Assembly: GCA_945866285.1 (NCBI GenBank)
Contig: CAMBHC010000017.1
Location: forward strand, 1 to 16,255
DNA from: Candidatus Sulfopaludibacter sp. SbA3
GTDB taxonomy: Bacteria; Acidobacteriota; Vicinamibacteria; Vicinamibacterales; UBA2999
Length of the DNA: 16,255 nt
Direction of reading: 5' to 3'
This document shows positions 1 through 6,418 of the stretch, one piece after another (the stretch's first letter is position 1; each line of letters begins with the position of its first letter). The translations under genes were made by a program, and so were the position numbers. The notes below the pieces were generated by a model. That model saw only the letters and a program-made list of their open reading frames with translations. It ran no database searches and had not been told where the DNA came from.

Positions 1-20
1 CCCCCCATCAGGAGAGAACC

Positions 21-68
21 ATGGCGAAGAAGGCAAAGAAGGCGGCGAAGAAGGCCAAGAAGCGCTAG
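21..68 (+). CDS. Lys/Ala-rich mini-protein (15 aa), copy 1
   Basis: This tiny reading frame encodes MAKKAKKAAKKAKKR: eight Lys, five Ala and one Arg after the Met. A purine-rich GGAGAG lies five bases before the ATG, a good ribosome binding site. The sequence shares its last seven residues (AKKAKKR) with the second mini-gene at 254-313. The two DNA copies differ there at a synonymous position (GCC versus GCA), which argues for real coding. The composition resembles the basic C-terminal tails of histone H1-like and mycobacterial HU proteins, so nucleic-acid binding is a reasonable guess, but no fold can be claimed at this length. A hairpin terminator follows at 78-108. The window begins only 20 bases upstream, so an upstream promoter cannot be assessed. 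It could also be a remnant of a longer basic tail. Confidence 0.6.
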   Translation: MAKKAKKAAKKAKKR

Positions 69-77
69 GCCGCGACC

Positions 78-108
78 GGGGCGGTTCTCACCAACTGCCC
101 CACCTTTT
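78..108 (+). terminator. Rho-independent terminator after mini-gene 1
   Basis: A 9-bp stem (78-86 with 93-101, including one G-U pair) closes a six-base loop and is followed by a short T run at 105-108. It starts ten bases after the stop codon of the first mini-gene. The T tract is short, so termination may be partial. Confidence 0.55.
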
Positions 109-118
109 CACCAAGACC

Positions 119-144
119 GCGCGCGTGAATAACTCACGTCGCGC
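119..144. other. Strong hairpin between the two mini-genes
   Basis: Positions 119-128 pair with 134-144 to give a ten-base-pair stem with one bulged T at 139 and a five-base loop (ATAAC). No T run follows, so it is not a standard terminator. It may be a structured RNA element, an operator, or part of the leader of the second mini-gene. The rest of the stretch from 145 to 240 shows no convincing gene and no clear promoter consensus. Confidence 0.4.
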
Positions 145-253
145 AACGAAGCGAAGAACGCCGGCATGGACAAGCCGAGTGCCAGGCGGCAGAGGCAAGT
201 CGTGCAGCGGCTAGGTTCTTACGCATAACCCAACCTGAAGGGGGGGATTACAC

Positions 254-313
254 ATGGCAAAGAAAGCAGCAGCTAAGAAGAAAGTCGCGGCGAAGAAGGC
301 AAAGAAGCGCTAG
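254..313 (+). CDS. Lys/Ala-rich mini-protein (19 aa), copy 2
   Basis: This frame encodes MAKKAAAKKKVAAKKAKKR, nine Lys and seven Ala in 19 residues. An in-frame stop at 236-238 leaves ATG 254 as the only start, and an AAGGGGGG ribosome binding site sits seven bases before it. The peptide begins MAKKA and ends AKKAKKR like copy 1, with synonymous codon differences (GCG/GCA, AAG/AAA), so the pair looks like an old tandem duplication kept at the protein level. A strong terminator at 339-367 gives it its own transcript end. Function is unknown. A small nucleoid or RNA-binding role is suggested only by composition. Confidence 0.65.
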   Translation: MAKKAAAKKKVAAKKAKKR

Positions 314-338
314 TCGCTTCGTCAGCCAGAAGATCGGA

Positions 339-367
339 GGGAGGCGCAGTCGCCTCCCTTTTTTCTT
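339..367 (+). terminator. Strong Rho-independent terminator after mini-gene 2
   Basis: A perfect 8-bp GC-rich stem (339-346 with 351-358) with a CAGT loop is followed directly by six T bases and then CTT. It ends the transcript of the 254-313 mini-gene and lies just before the end of the convergent gene at 372-2456. On the minus strand the hairpin lacks a T run, so it serves mainly the plus strand. Confidence 0.9.
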
Positions 368-371
368 GTAC

Positions 372-2456
372 CTACTGCCCGACCCAGCTCACGCCATCCC
401 AGATCCGAATCCGCTCGATCGTGTCCCACTGCTGCAGGCGATCGACCACGTCCATTCCTGAAATGACCTGCCCGAACACCGTGTAGCGACCGTCGAGGTG
501 CGGCTGCGGCGAATGGGTGATGAAGAACTGGCTGCCACCGGTATCAGCCCAATCGAGCGCCATGCCGACCGTGCCGCGCAGGTACGGCCGCTGGTTGATC
601 TCGTCGCGGATGGTATAGCCCGGCCCGCCTTCGCCGTCGCCGCGCGGGTCGCCGTCCTGGACGACGAAGTCGGGCACGACGCGATGCAGTTGCACGCCCC
701 GGAAGTAGTTCTTGCGCGCCAGGGCGATGAAGTTCGCCACCGTGCGGGGCGCGTCGAGGACGGCCAGCTCGATCTGGATCGTGCCGCGGCTGGTGTCGAT
801 GTAGGCCGACGGCGAATACTGCGGCGCCACGAACGTGTCGACCGCCGCCAGCTCGGGCACAATCGGCGGCGGCGCCGGCCGCATCGCCGACACGTCGCTC
901 GTGGGGTCGAGCTGGCGCAGGTGTTCGGCCGACCGCAGCCGCACGGCCCAGTCCCGGTCACCCAGGGCCGACACCAACAGCGGCCGCGCCGCCGCCGGGT
1001 CGATGGCCGTCAACGCATCCAGGGTCGCGGCACGCGCCACATACAGACCATCGCGTTGCGACAAGGCCAGCGCCTCGGTCAGCGCCGGGACCGCGCCGGG
1101 AGCCTTGAGCGTGGCCAGTCCGCGCGCGGCCGCGGCTCGCACCACCTGGTCGTCAGCCTTCAGCCGCGCCAGCATTTCCGGAATCGCACTGGTGGCGCCG
1201 ACCTTGGCCAGCGCGTCGAGCACCGACGGGATCACCCGCTGATCGGAATCCCGCAGCAGGCTGGTGAGCGGCGCTTCCGCGCGCTCCTTGCCCAGCTCGC
1301 CGAGGGCCGAGGCCAGCGCCGCGCGAACTGACCAGTGGCCATCGAGATCGAGCCCCGAGATGGCACTGATGAACGTGTCGGTGTCCGTGCGTGCGAGCGC
1401 CTGCAGGGCCGCCGCGCGTACCGACGGCCACGACGCCGACACCAGGTCGACCAGCAACTCCACGGCGCCGGCATGGTGCAATTGGCCAAGGGCGACGACC
1501 GCTTCGAGCTGGAGGTTCTGGTTGACCTGTGCCGAGGTGATGAGACGCATCAACACGGGCCCGCCGCGAGCCTCGCCCAGCAGGGCCAGACCACGCACGG
1601 CCTGGATGCGCACGGCCAGCGGCTCGCTGGCGTTATCGGCGATGGCTAAGAACGGCGCCGCGGCACGCGGGTCCTTCAACACCCCGAGGCCGCGCGCGGC
1701 AAAGGCGCGGGTCAGCTGCCCCTCGCCGGAGAGCAGGGCGAGCAACACCGGTACGGCCCGCGCGTCGTTGCTGCGCTGCAGCGCAAACGCGATCGGCCAC
1801 CAGCGGCTGCGCGCCTGCCCGGTGCCGTCGACCAACGCAGACGAAAGCGCCTCGTACGACCCGAGCCGCACCAACGCGTACGCGCCGAGCCGCACCGCCT
1901 CGACGGCCGGTGGCTTCGGCGTGCCCATGTCGTCGGCGTTGATGCCATTCAGCACGCCGGCCGACAGGTGCGCAGCCACCATGCCGGCAATGGCCGGCGC
2001 CGCCGGCTTGTGCCCAATCAGGCCGAGTGCTTCGGCAGCCCTGGCCTGAATGGTCGGGTCCGTGTCGGCAACGGCGCTCGTCAGGGCCGGCGCAGCCGAG
2101 GCGTCGCCAACCAATCCCAATGCGAAGGCGGCCATCTGCCGCACCTCGGGGTCCTTGTCACTCTCGAGCAGCACGACCAGGCCGGGGACGCCCGCAGGCA
2201 GCCGCACGCGGCCGGTGGCCAGCGCCGCCCGACGTCGCACGCGCGCTTCCGGATCCTGTAACAGCACCAGGAGGTCGCCGCCACCGCCTCGCAGTTGCCG
2301 CTCGTCCTCGAGTTGCAGGATCCAGCGGATCTTCTGGTCGAACGCGGTCACCGGCGGCGTCGCGATCACCTGCGGCGCGACCACGGGTCCGCACCCGCTG
2401 GCAACGATCAGCGCGAACAGGGCCACCAGGGCGCGCGGCGAGTGGACTCGGGTCAT
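372..2456 (-). CDS. HEAT-repeat lipoprotein fused to a cyclophilin peptidyl-prolyl isomerase
   Basis: The 694-residue product starts with a lipoprotein signal: basic residues, a hydrophobic stretch and the lipobox ASGC, with lipidated Cys22. Residues about 60-520 are tandem HEAT-like helical repeats with recurring motifs such as VRRRAALATG, VRQMAAFALG and VRAALASALG, a scaffold that binds proteins. Residues about 550-694 form a cyclophilin domain, with the signature LHRVVPDFVVQDGD (Arg592, Phe597, Gln600), GSQFFIT (643-645 region) and HLDGRYTVFG. It carries Tyr658 at the position where human cyclophilin A has His126. The likely role is an envelope-anchored prolyl isomerase or chaperone, with the repeats presenting clients. 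Its ATG overlaps the TGA of the upstream enolase-superfamily gene by four bases (2453-2456), so translation is coupled. Inner versus outer membrane location cannot be decided from the sequence. Confidence 0.93.
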   Translation of the reverse strand: MTRVHSPRALVALFALIVASGCGPVVAPQVIATPPVTAFDQKIRWILQLEDERQLRGGGGDLLVLLQDPEARVRRRAALATGRVRLPAGVPGLVVLLESDKDPEVRQMAAFALGLVGDASAAPALTSAVADTDPTIQARAAEALGLIGHKPAAPAIAGMVAAHLSAGVLNGINADDMGTPKPPAVEAVRLGAYALVRLGSYEALSSALVDGTGQARSRWWPIAFALQRSNDARAVPVLLALLSGEGQLTRAFAARGLGVLKDPRAAAPFLAIADNASEPLAVRIQAVRGLALLGEARGGPVLMRLITSAQVNQNLQLEAVVALGQLHHAGAVELLVDLVSASWPSVRAAALQALARTDTDTFISAISGLDLDGHWSVRAALASALGELGKERAEAPLTSLLRDSDQRVIPSVLDALAKVGATSAIPEMLARLKADDQVVRAAAARGLATLKAPGAVPALTEALALSQRDGLYVARAATLDALTAIDPAAARPLLVSALGDRDWAVRLRSAEHLRQLDPTSDVSAMRPAPPPIVPELAAVDTFVAPQYSPSAYIDTSRGTIQIELAVLDAPRTVANFIALARKNYFRGVQLHRVVPDFVVQDGDPRGDGEGGPGYTIRDEINQRPYLRGTVGMALDWADTGGSQFFITHSPQPHLDGRYTVFGQVISGMDVVDRLQQWDTIERIRIWDGVSWVGQ

Positions 2457-3556
2457 AGGGATACGTGACGCAACGTTGCCTGGTCAATCCGGTCACGGAC
2501 AATGTTCACGCCGATGCCTGGGCCCGACGGGACTGGAATGGTGCCATCCGCCCCAATCTCGATCGCCGGCTCGATCAGGTCCGGCTGGTAGTAACGCTTG
2601 CTGGCGGCAATGTCACCAGGCAGCGTGAAGTTGGGCAGGCTCGCCAGGTGGATGTTGTGGGCCCGGCCAATGCCGCTCTCCAGCATGCCGCCGTGCCACA
2701 CCGGGATGCCGTTGGCGGCACACAGGTCGTGGAGCTCGATCGACTGCTGATGCCCGCCGACCCGGCCGGGTTTGATGTTGATGATCTGGCACGCCTTCGC
2801 CTCGATGGCATCGCGGGCAATGCGGACGGTGTGAATCGACTCGTCGAGGCACACCGGGGTCTTGACCCGCCGCTGCAGCACCGCGTGGTCCATCACGTCG
2901 TCGTAGTCGAGGGGTTGCTCGATCAGCAGCAGGTCAAGAGGATCCAGCCGCGCCAGCAGGTCGGTGTCGTCGAGCGAATACGCGGCATTGGCGTCAACCT
3001 GCAGCGGGATGTTGCCGAAGCGGGCGCGCACGCGCTCGACGGCTTCGATGTCCCAGCCCGGCTTGATCTTGATCTTGATGCGCTGGTAGCCGGCCGCCAG
3101 CTCCTTGTCGATCTTCTCGAGTAGCTGGTCGTAGGAATCCTGGATGCCAATGGAGACGCCCGACGCGATGCGGTCGCGCGTGCCGCCGAGCACCTTGGCC
3201 AGCGGCTGTCCCATGATGCGCGCGTAGAGGTCCCACGCCGCCATCTCGACGCCGGCCTTGGCCATGTTGTGGCCGCGGATGCGGCGCAGCGCGGGAAACA
3301 CGTCGCGGGGATGGTCAAACGACTGGCCCAGCACCAGGGGCGCGATGAACCCCTGGATGATGTGCCACACCGTCTCGGTGGTCTCGCTGCTGTAGTAGGG
3401 ATTGGCCTCGGCGACCGATTCGCCCCAGCCCTCGTGTCCGTCACCTGCGACGCGGACCAGCACGAACGTCCGGTCATAGGAGCGCCCGAAGCTCGTCTCG
3501 AAGAAATGGACCAGCGGCAGGCGGCACAGGAACAACTCAATCTTCTCGATCTTCAC
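2453..3556 (-). CDS. menC: Enolase-superfamily enzyme, o-succinylbenzoate synthase / N-succinylamino-acid racemase type
   Basis: This 367-residue protein has the full set of enolase-superfamily catalytic residues. They are the KxK pair in KIKIKPGWD (Lys161/Lys163), metal ligands Asp188 (VDAN), Glu213 (IEQP) and Asp238 (LDES), and Lys262 in NIKPGRVGG. The capping-domain and C-terminal motifs (GVSIGIQ, WHGGMLESGIGRAHN) match the MenC/NSAAR subgroup. These enzymes dehydrate SHCHC to o-succinylbenzoate in menaquinone synthesis or racemise N-succinyl amino acids, and some do both. No other men genes are in the window, so the physiological reaction is open. The start is GTG, with no Shine-Dalgarno but a -10-like TATAGT seven bases upstream. 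It is the first gene of a two-gene unit with the HEAT-cyclophilin lipoprotein, which it overlaps by four bases. Confidence 0.85.
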   Translation of the reverse strand: MKIEKIELFLCRLPLVHFFETSFGRSYDRTFVLVRVAGDGHEGWGESVAEANPYYSSETTETVWHIIQGFIAPLVLGQSFDHPRDVFPALRRIRGHNMAKAGVEMAAWDLYARIMGQPLAKVLGGTRDRIASGVSIGIQDSYDQLLEKIDKELAAGYQRIKIKIKPGWDIEAVERVRARFGNIPLQVDANAAYSLDDTDLLARLDPLDLLLIEQPLDYDDVMDHAVLQRRVKTPVCLDESIHTVRIARDAIEAKACQIINIKPGRVGGHQQSIELHDLCAANGIPVWHGGMLESGIGRAHNIHLASLPNFTLPGDIAASKRYYQPDLIEPAIEIGADGTIPVPSGPGIGVNIVRDRIDQATLRHVSL

Positions 3557-3581
3557 GCTACAAACTATACTCGCCAGCGCA
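3557..3581. promoter_or_regulatory. Putative bidirectional -10 box between divergent genes
   Basis: The 25 bases between the two divergent GTG starts contain overlapping -10-like hexamers on both strands. TATAGT on the minus strand (3569-3564) lies seven bases before GTG 3556. TATACT on the plus strand (3566-3571) lies ten bases before GTG 3582. Transcripts starting about seven bases after each box would have 0-4 bases of leader. No clear -35 and no Shine-Dalgarno is visible on either side. This is inferred from sequence alone. Confidence 0.55.
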
Positions 3582-4223
3582 GTGGCCTTTCACTATCTCG
3601 CCATCGAAGGCCCGACCGGGGTTGGCAAGACGCGGCTGGCCGAACGGCTGGCCTCCCGGCTCGAGGCCACGACGATTCTCGAAGACACCGAGAACCCGTT
3701 CCTCGCCGGTTTTTACGCCGACCGGCCGGGTGCCGCACTGCAGGCTCAGCTCTTTTACCTGCTCAACCGGCATCGCCAGCTCACCGGCAAGCGACAGGCC
3801 GACTTGTTCCTGCAGACCGTTGTTTGCGACTACGTTTTCGACAAGGACAAGATCTTCGCGTACCTGAACCTCGACGATAACGAGCTGTTCATTTACCAGC
3901 GCCTGTTCGACCTGCTCGCGAAGGACGTTCCGCCACCCGACCTGGTTGTCTATCTGCAGGCGCCGACCGATCTGCTGATGAAGCGGCTGCGTGAGCAGCC
4001 GGTGGACCCCGACCGCGAAGAACTCCCGATGCCGGACGAGGACTACCTGCGGGAGCTGAACGAGGCCTACCAGCATTTCTTCTTCCACTATTCGGCCACC
4101 CCGCTATTGGTGGTCGAGACCTCGGAATTCGACCCCGAGTCCGATGACGCCGCGCTGGACGAGTTGGTGAAGCAGATCAAGGGGATGGGCAAGGGGACCC
4201 GCTACTACGTCGCCCGAAAGTGA
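3582..4223 (+). CDS. Deoxynucleoside kinase
   Basis: The 213-residue protein has a P-loop GPTGVGKT (residues 10-17). It also has the deoxynucleoside kinase pattern of a Glu-rich substrate-side segment (ILEDTENPF), a Gln/Tyr-containing helix (LQAQLFYLLNRHRQL), a CDYVFDKDKIFA motif and an Arg-containing lid region after VVYLQAPTDLLMKRLRE. These enzymes phosphorylate deoxyadenosine, deoxyguanosine or deoxycytidine for dNTP salvage in the cytoplasm; the exact substrate cannot be read here. The start is GTG, chosen because it precedes the conserved FHYLAIEGPTG strand and because a -10-like box sits ten bases upstream. Only 16 bases separate it from accD, so it probably leads the plus-strand gene run. 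Confidence 0.9.
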   Translation: MAFHYLAIEGPTGVGKTRLAERLASRLEATTILEDTENPFLAGFYADRPGAALQAQLFYLLNRHRQLTGKRQADLFLQTVVCDYVFDKDKIFAYLNLDDNELFIYQRLFDLLAKDVPPPDLVVYLQAPTDLLMKRLREQPVDPDREELPMPDEDYLRELNEAYQHFFFHYSATPLLVVETSEFDPESDDAALDELVKQIKGMGKGTRYYVARK

Positions 4224-4239
4224 GCTAAGCTGAGCGGAT

Positions 4240-5151
4240 ATGGCTTGGTTCAAGAAGGCCCGCAAGCCCATTGCCACGCCCGAGAAGTCCAGCCGCGTGC
4301 CTGAAGGGCTGTGGGTGAAGTGTCCGGAATGCGACACCGTCATCTACACCAAGGATCTCGTCAAGAACCTCCACGTCTGCGGCAAGTGCGCGCACCACTT
4401 CCGGTTGTCGGCCACCGAACGCCTCAAGACGTTATTTGACGACGAGCGATGGGAAGAGCTGGCGCCGAACCTGACGTCGAACGACCCGTTGAAGTTCACC
4501 GACACCAAGCCGTACAAGTCGCGCCTGGCCAATACGCAGAAGTCCACCGGCCAGAAGGACGCGGTGATCGTCGGCGTCGGCCGCATCAACGGCATTGAAA
4601 CCGTGGTCGCCTCCATGGAATACCGCTTCATCGGCGGCTCCATGGGCGTGGTCGTGGGCGAGAAGATCGTGCGCGGCATTGAACTGGCCCTCGAGCGCAA
4701 GGCGCCGGTGATCATCGTGTCGTGCTCGGGCGGCGCGCGCATGATGGAAGGCGCGCTGTCGCTGATGCAGATGGCCAAGATTTCTGCGGCGCTGGCGCGT
4801 CTCGATCGCGCAAAGCTGCCCTACATCTCGTTGCTGACTGACCCCACCACCGGCGGCGTCACGGCAAGCTTTGCCATGCTGGGCGACCTGAACATCGCCG
4901 AACCCAAGGCCCTGATTGGCTTCGCCGGCCCGCGCGTGATCGAACAGACGATCCGGCAGAAGCTACCCGACGGTTTCCAGCGCAGCGAGTTCCTGCTTGA
5001 ACGCGGCATGCTCGACCTGGTGGTGGATCGGCGCGAGCTGAAGACGACCCTGGAGAAGACCATCAGGTTCATGAGCTCGAGCATCGCCCATGCCCCAAGC
5101 CCCGGTCCGGGGGCAATCTTGTCCAGCCAAAGCGCGAAGCGCGACGGCTGA
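4240..5151 (+). CDS. accD: Acetyl-CoA carboxylase carboxyltransferase subunit beta
   Basis: AccD forms, with AccA, the carboxyltransferase of acetyl-CoA carboxylase and transfers carboxyl from carboxybiotin to acetyl-CoA to give malonyl-CoA for fatty acid synthesis. The 303 residues show the N-terminal four-Cys zinc finger (Cys28, Cys31, Cys47, Cys50). The crotonase-like core follows with FIGGSMGVVVGEKI, SCSGGARMMEGALSLMQMAK, LTDPTTGGVTASFAMLGD and GFAGPRVIEQT. Length is normal for the family. The C-terminal tail after about residue 280 is short and variable. The stop TGA shares a base with the folC ATG (TGATG at 5149-5153), so the two are translationally coupled, an arrangement found in other bacteria too. 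No convincing Shine-Dalgarno precedes the ATG, and a weak TAAGCT lies eight bases upstream. Confidence 0.97.
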   Translation: MAWFKKARKPIATPEKSSRVPEGLWVKCPECDTVIYTKDLVKNLHVCGKCAHHFRLSATERLKTLFDDERWEELAPNLTSNDPLKFTDTKPYKSRLANTQKSTGQKDAVIVGVGRINGIETVVASMEYRFIGGSMGVVVGEKIVRGIELALERKAPVIIVSCSGGARMMEGALSLMQMAKISAALARLDRAKLPYISLLTDPTTGGVTASFAMLGDLNIAEPKALIGFAGPRVIEQTIRQKLPDGFQRSEFLLERGMLDLVVDRRELKTTLEKTIRFMSSSIAHAPSPGPGAILSSQSAKRDG

Positions 5152-6401
5152 TGACCTCCCTCGAACGGCTGTTCGCCCTCGAACAGTTCGGCATCAAGCT
5201 CGGCCTGGACAACATGCGGGCCATCCTGGCGGCGATGGGCCACCCGGAGCGGGCCTGGCGGTCGGTGCATATCGCCGGCACCAACGGTAAGGGCTCGGTC
5301 GTGGCCATGGTGGAACGCGGACTGCGCGCTTCGGGGCTCACGACCGGCCGCTACACCTCCCCGCATCTCGACGTCATCGAAGAACGCGTCGCCCTCAACG
5401 GCGAGGCGGTCGATCGGCAGACCTTCGCCGCCGCGACGGCGGCCGTCTTTGATGCGGTGGACCAGGCGACCCGTGCCGGTTCGCTGACGGTGGTGCCGAC
5501 CTTCTTCGAAGTCTCCACGGCCGTGGCCTTCGAAATCTTCCGGCAGGCCAAGGTTGACGTCGCGGTGGTTGAAGTGGGACTCGGTGGCCGCTTCGACGCC
5601 ACCAACGTGCTGAAACCAGAAGTCACGGCGATTACCTCGATTGCCTTCGATCACGAGCGCCACCTGGGCACCACGCTGTCGCAGATTGCGTTCGAGAAGG
5701 CGGGCATCGCCAAGCCCGACACGCCGCTCGTGATCGGCCGGCTGCCGGGCGAGGCCGCTCGCCGCATCGCCACCGTCGCCGCCACCACCAGCGCCCCGCT
5801 GATCGATGCGCACGCCACGATCACCGACCGGATCTATCCTCCGCTCAAGCTGGCGCTGCCGGGACGGCACCAGCTCGAGAATGCCGCGGTCGCGGTGGCG
5901 ATTCTCGAGACGTGGTCGGCACGGGTGTCGTTCGTGTCGACCGAGGCCATTGTCACCGGCCTGACCGACTGCCACTGGCCGGCACGACTCGAATGGCTGC
6001 GCCTGGCCGACGGCACCGAGCTGCTGATTGACGCCGCCCACAATCCGGCCGGCGCGACGGCGCTGGCCGCTTACCTGCAGGACACCAGCACGCCGCCCCT
6101 GCCCATCGTGCTGGCGGTGATGGAAGACAAGGACCTGGCCGGCATGGTGAAGCCGCTGCTGCCCGTGGCATCGGCTTTCGTGGCCACGACGGTGCGTCAC
6201 TCGCGAGCCCACACCGCCGAAAGCCTGGCCACCGCCCTGCGCCTGCTGGCACCCAACGTGGCGGTGAGGGCCGAAGTGGATCCGGTGGCCGCGGTGTCAG
6301 ATGCCCTGTCAGGATCGAAGCGCGCCGTGGTGGCGGGATCGATCTACCTCATCGGGCCGTTGCGAGCGACGCTGCTGGCGACGGGCGCCACGTCCTTCTG
6401 A
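5151..6401 (+). CDS. folC: Bifunctional folylpolyglutamate synthase / dihydrofolate synthase
   Basis: FolC adds glutamate to dihydropteroate and then to tetrahydrofolate, using ATP, in the cytoplasm. The 416-residue protein shows the Mur-ligase-like ATP loop HIAGTNGKGSV (40-50). It also has the TSPHLDVIEERV substrate loop, EVGLGGRFDATNV (141-153), the FDHERHLGTTLSQIAFEKAGI segment with the Lys183 expected to be carbamylated, PGRHQLENA, and the C-terminal domain motif IDAAHNPAG (293-301). Length matches the family. It is coupled to accD by a one-base stop/start overlap and has no Shine-Dalgarno of its own. lptD starts 17 bases after its stop. Whether this enzyme does both reactions or only one cannot be told from sequence. 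Confidence 0.96.
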   Translation: MTSLERLFALEQFGIKLGLDNMRAILAAMGHPERAWRSVHIAGTNGKGSVVAMVERGLRASGLTTGRYTSPHLDVIEERVALNGEAVDRQTFAAATAAVFDAVDQATRAGSLTVVPTFFEVSTAVAFEIFRQAKVDVAVVEVGLGGRFDATNVLKPEVTAITSIAFDHERHLGTTLSQIAFEKAGIAKPDTPLVIGRLPGEAARRIATVAATTSAPLIDAHATITDRIYPPLKLALPGRHQLENAAVAVAILETWSARVSFVSTEAIVTGLTDCHWPARLEWLRLADGTELLIDAAHNPAGATALAAYLQDTSTPPLPIVLAVMEDKDLAGMVKPLLPVASAFVATTVRHSRAHTAESLATALRLLAPNVAVRAEVDPVAAVSDALSGSKRAVVAGSIYLIGPLRATLLATGATSF

Positions 6402-6407
6402 TATTCT
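6399..6407 (+). promoter_or_regulatory. Putative extended -10 promoter for lptD
   Basis: TGATATTCT matches the extended -10 form TG-N-TATTCT. It overlaps the folC stop codon and lies eleven bases before the GTG of lptD. A start about seven bases downstream would leave a leader of only four or five bases, with no Shine-Dalgarno. It would allow lptD to be expressed apart from the upstream genes. Confidence 0.45.
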
Positions 6408-6418
6408 CGATTTCATCC

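Noticed and set aside
166..228. A 20-residue basic frame (MDKPSARRQRQVVQRLGSYA) between the two mini-genes
   Set aside because: It has no good ribosome binding site and no similarity to the Lys/Ala mini-proteins. At this length chance is likely.
4821..6212. A 463-codon open frame on the minus strand across accD and folC
   Set aside because: It runs across two clear genes and has Arg/His/Gly-rich low-information sequence.
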